From: Cyanoderma ruficeps
Lineage: Eukaryota > Chordata > Aves > Passeriformes > Timaliidae
DNA length: 64,000 nucleotides
Direction of reading: 5' to 3'
Assembly: GCA_008694505.1 (NCBI GenBank)
Contig: VZDJ01000049.1
Coordinates: 3,997,932-4,061,931, forward strand
The translations under genes and the position numbers were made by a program. Numbering within the stretch: the first letter of the stretch is position 1; each line of letters starts with the position of its first letter. Under the pieces are notes generated by a model. It saw only the letters and a list, made by a program, of their open reading frames with translations, did not search any database and had not been told where the DNA came from. Of this stretch, positions 61,301 to 64,000 are shown in pieces.

Positions 61301-64000
61301 TTCAAATTATTGAACGAGAAAAAAATGACAACAATCAAGCTTTCCCCTTCGGGTGAAGTCATTCTGTTAACCACAACTCCCCAAGTGCCCTGAAAATACA
61401 TCTTCATTGGCACAAGAAGACAGCAACATGGCGTAGAGATGAGGACAAAATTCTGCCAGTACTGCGCAAATAGAGGGATGGATTGCTCATTAAGATACAA
61501 ATTAATTACCATAATTGAAGCGATTCGTTCAAATAAACAGATTGAGTACAAGACTCTTTCCAAGATCCCCCACAAGCCAGGCTGCTCTGGGTTCTCAGTG
61601 CCAGGGTCAGCGTGTACTGATGGGTGATTTGGGAATCCTGGGCTGTGACTGCAAGGAAAGCCTACTTGATAAAGACTTCCTAAAAGACTTTCCACAAGCT
61701 TCTTCTTTGATCTGTACTTGAGTTTCCTCTGCTCTTAAGTGATATTATCATCCAACTTCTGTGAGAAATCAGGAAAATAACATCAGAGATGTAGCAGAGA
61801 TGTAGATAACCCTTGGTTATGTCACATTAATCATGGCCCCCAGTGATGCAATTCTGCCTTGAAAGACACATCCAGGTGTTTGGAACTGTAATAAGCAGCT
61901 GTAAAACACAACTGAGAGGAGTCACTTGGAACACAGGCCGTCTGTCTGTCCCCATATTTGCATCACCCTCCATTGCATGGCTGCATGCAATGCCCATGCA
62001 GCTCTGCACTTGCAAGGGGCAGGTGCCCCAGTTAATCCAAATCCCAGGAGACAAGTGCCCAATATCTCCCAAAACTCAGCTCACCTGCTCCAAGCTGTGA
62101 TTTCAGTTATAACCTAACAAAAGCTCATTGCTTAACTTCTCACTCTTCTAAATGCTGGGCACCTTTTGACTGAAAATTCAGTCTTCATAGTTTTTTATGT
62201 ATCAGTTTCTGCCACTCTGCAGCCAACATATTAAATTCCCTGCCTGGTCTCCAGCAGTCCATAAAAATCTTACAGTAAATCCTGCAGCTGCAGACGTACT
62301 GCTGGTACCTTGCTGGGTGCACTAGACAGCAAAAAGAAATAAATGGCTGATGTAAGGAAGAGCATTAACTTAGTTCCACAGAGTACTTGGAGAGTTGTTT
62401 TATTTTCTGTTTTCGCTTGGTTCATAAAACAATTGAAAACTTTGGAAGTTCTGTGAAAAGCAGAGTTATTTTTCCCTGCCAGAAAAACCAGTTCTAGGGC
62501 AAAGATATACTCAGAAACTCCAGAAACCCTGGAGACCTGACTGCAGGACAGTCTGTCAGGCAGCAACTGACCCCTTAAAGAAAACTGAATTACTGCTTTA
62601 TGTTATAATATCTTTTTCCTTTTATAGTACACCAGAGATTTCTCACTGTTGTTTCCAAGTCCCTTCCAGAGGCATGCTCATTAGATCTTAGGAATCTCTA
62701 GGCAGGAAAAGCTCAGAGAGGACACAGTCCTGGGTTCCCAAATTGATGCTGCAATTCTGAGATCTTGACACAGGTCAATTCACAGACAGACAGATTAAGA
62801 TTCTCCATTTCCAGTGCACTTTTCCATGCTACAAGCATAATGCAGCACTGAGCTGCATGTCAGGGACTACTCTGGTGGCAAAATAAAGTTAATACTTTCC
62901 AAAGTGCAGTTACCCACAAGACCACTCTGACATTTCAGGAGTCGAGAGCAGCTATTATTAGCTGTGACTAATAATATTGCGAGTTCCCACCCATGGAATC
63001 CGTGTGCAATCCTCCATTGAATTGGCAGCCTTTGGCAGTATCACTGCCACGTGATTTGAGCCAGGCAAGTCTCAAAAAAAAAAAAAAACCCACCACAGCA
63101 CTGTGTAGCCAGCTTGAAAATACCCTCACTGCTCTAGGGAGATGAGTGATCCCTTTGGAATTGGTTTTTGGAACAGCAAACTAATGAATCACTAACAGCT
63201 CTAAAGTAGACAGAATGTATTGCAACACAGCATGGAGTGCCTCAGAGCTGAAGGAAATCTGTTTACAGTGCTTCAGCAGACACTTGAAATCAAGATGCTC
63301 AACAAGGACGAGGTTGTTAAGAGACAATTGAGGCTCCAAGTGCTGAAGCTCCACGTGAAGTTATCCCCAGCAGGACCAGCAGCCACTCCTTGGTGCCAGG
63401 GGTGGGCTCTGACCCAAGAACAGCAAAGGCAAGGCACAGCTCAAGGGAGGGCATCCACGTGGAAACAGGAAAAGGGATGGATCAAGAAACAACCCTGCTC
63501 TCCTGGGCCTGCTGGTGCCTGCCCTTCAGTGCTAACAGAGATCAGAAATCGCTCCTGTCATTCAGACACACTCAGTGCCAGCCTCCCCCCAGCCACAGCT
63601 GCCTGCAAACCTTGTCACTATGATTTATGTGATATTTGCTAATGGTACAGGATTGACACCAAACTTTGCATTCAAGCCAAAGGTCAGCCTGAGTGGTTGG
63701 TGGATTGGGAATGTGCCTTACAGTTCAGATTCTTAGTGGAGCAGCACAGTCTGAAAAGAGAAGCTAAAATACAGAAACAATATCAAAGCCCACACAGAGT
63801 TTGCTGGGCTCAAAACACACTTCAAGCTAAGGACATGCAAAGCCACAGCTCTGCCACAGCCAAAGCTGGACTGTTACACAAATATGATGCTTTGGCCAAA
63901 AGGCCAGAAGTGTAGTCTCAAAAGTATGCAGAAAGGAGAACTACTTTGAAGGGAGCACTTAGAGCTTTGTCTGAAAAAGACAAATTTCAATTCACTAGTG
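58341..64000. other. Gene-free sequence with hairpins and a weakly open 3' end
   Basis: No supported gene. Hairpin arms lie at 59355-59363 with 59370-59378, 61980-61987 with 61995-62002, and 62953-62961 with 62968-62976. A perfect octamer lies at 61956-61963. A poly-A run lies near 63073-63087. The last 0.8 kb has a plus-strand frame broken by one stop (see findings). No interspersed repeat was recognised. Confidence 0.5.

Noticed and set aside
1..64000. CRISPR array, operon, prokaryotic insertion sequence or phage genes
   Set aside because: There are no regularly spaced identical repeats, no coding density, and the repeats present (CR1, MIR-like) are vertebrate.
1..64000. Endogenous retrovirus or LTR pair
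   Set aside because: I saw no matching long direct repeats, primer-binding site, polypurine tract or recognisable gag/pol/env coding segments; a solo decayed LTR could be missed by eye.

Overview
The window reads as vertebrate nuclear DNA, most likely from a bird. The evidence is A+T-rich, CpG-poor sequence that is mostly unique, three truncated pieces that look like 3' ends of the CR1 (chicken repeat 1) LINE, two decayed MIR/CORE-SINE-like fragments, short microsatellites, and a poly-T run interrupted by two Ns (an assembly or base-calling gap in a eukaryotic contig). There are no operons, no ribosome-binding sites, no dense coding and no prokaryotic mobile elements. The bird assignment is an inference from the CR1 pieces and the low repeat density. 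I cannot name the species or the locus.

I found no protein-coding exon, rRNA, tRNA or recognisable small RNA that I can support. Open frames are short (the longest is about 230-245 codons), occur mainly in G+C-richer patches, overlap repeats, and translate to unrecognised sequence. The best description is intergenic or large-intron DNA.

Layout: 1-3.1 kb, A+T-rich unique sequence. 3.09-3.40 kb, a diverged repeat with a period near 85 bp, interrupted by poly-T with the NN gap. 5.13-5.24 kb, MIR-like fragment (+). 9.0-9.4 kb, G+C-richer patch with a 14-bp tandem repeat. 12.44-12.52 kb, MIR-like fragment (-). 15.09-15.36 kb, CR1 (-), followed by the longest open frame and a 26-bp tandem repeat. 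18.09-18.12 kb, a 14-bp-stem inverted repeat. 22.2-22.7 kb, a 19-bp palindrome and a 29-bp repeat. 26.2-26.3 kb, a cluster of palindromes carrying TGCATG. 29.75-31.25 kb, a long A+T-rich repeat-free stretch with a SOX-POU composite-like site. 36.2-37.4 kb, unique sequence with scattered CpGs. 42.2-42.4 kb, a small CpG-containing patch with a hairpin. 45.3 kb, a second SOX-POU composite-like site. 51.0-51.1 kb, an (AAAAC)n microsatellite. 53.2 kb and 54.4 kb, two more CR1 tails in opposite orientations. 54.8-55.1 kb and 58.0-58.3 kb, A+T-rich stretches dense in homeodomain-type TAAT/ATTA cores.

The most interesting theme is regulatory. I count 14 perfect octamers (ATGCAAAT or its complement), more than base composition alone would predict, and two of them sit in near-perfect SOX-POU composite motifs. 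Together with the palindrome clusters and repeat-poor stretches, this suggests a gene-desert or intronic landscape with several candidate conserved noncoding elements. Conservation itself cannot be seen from a single sequence.
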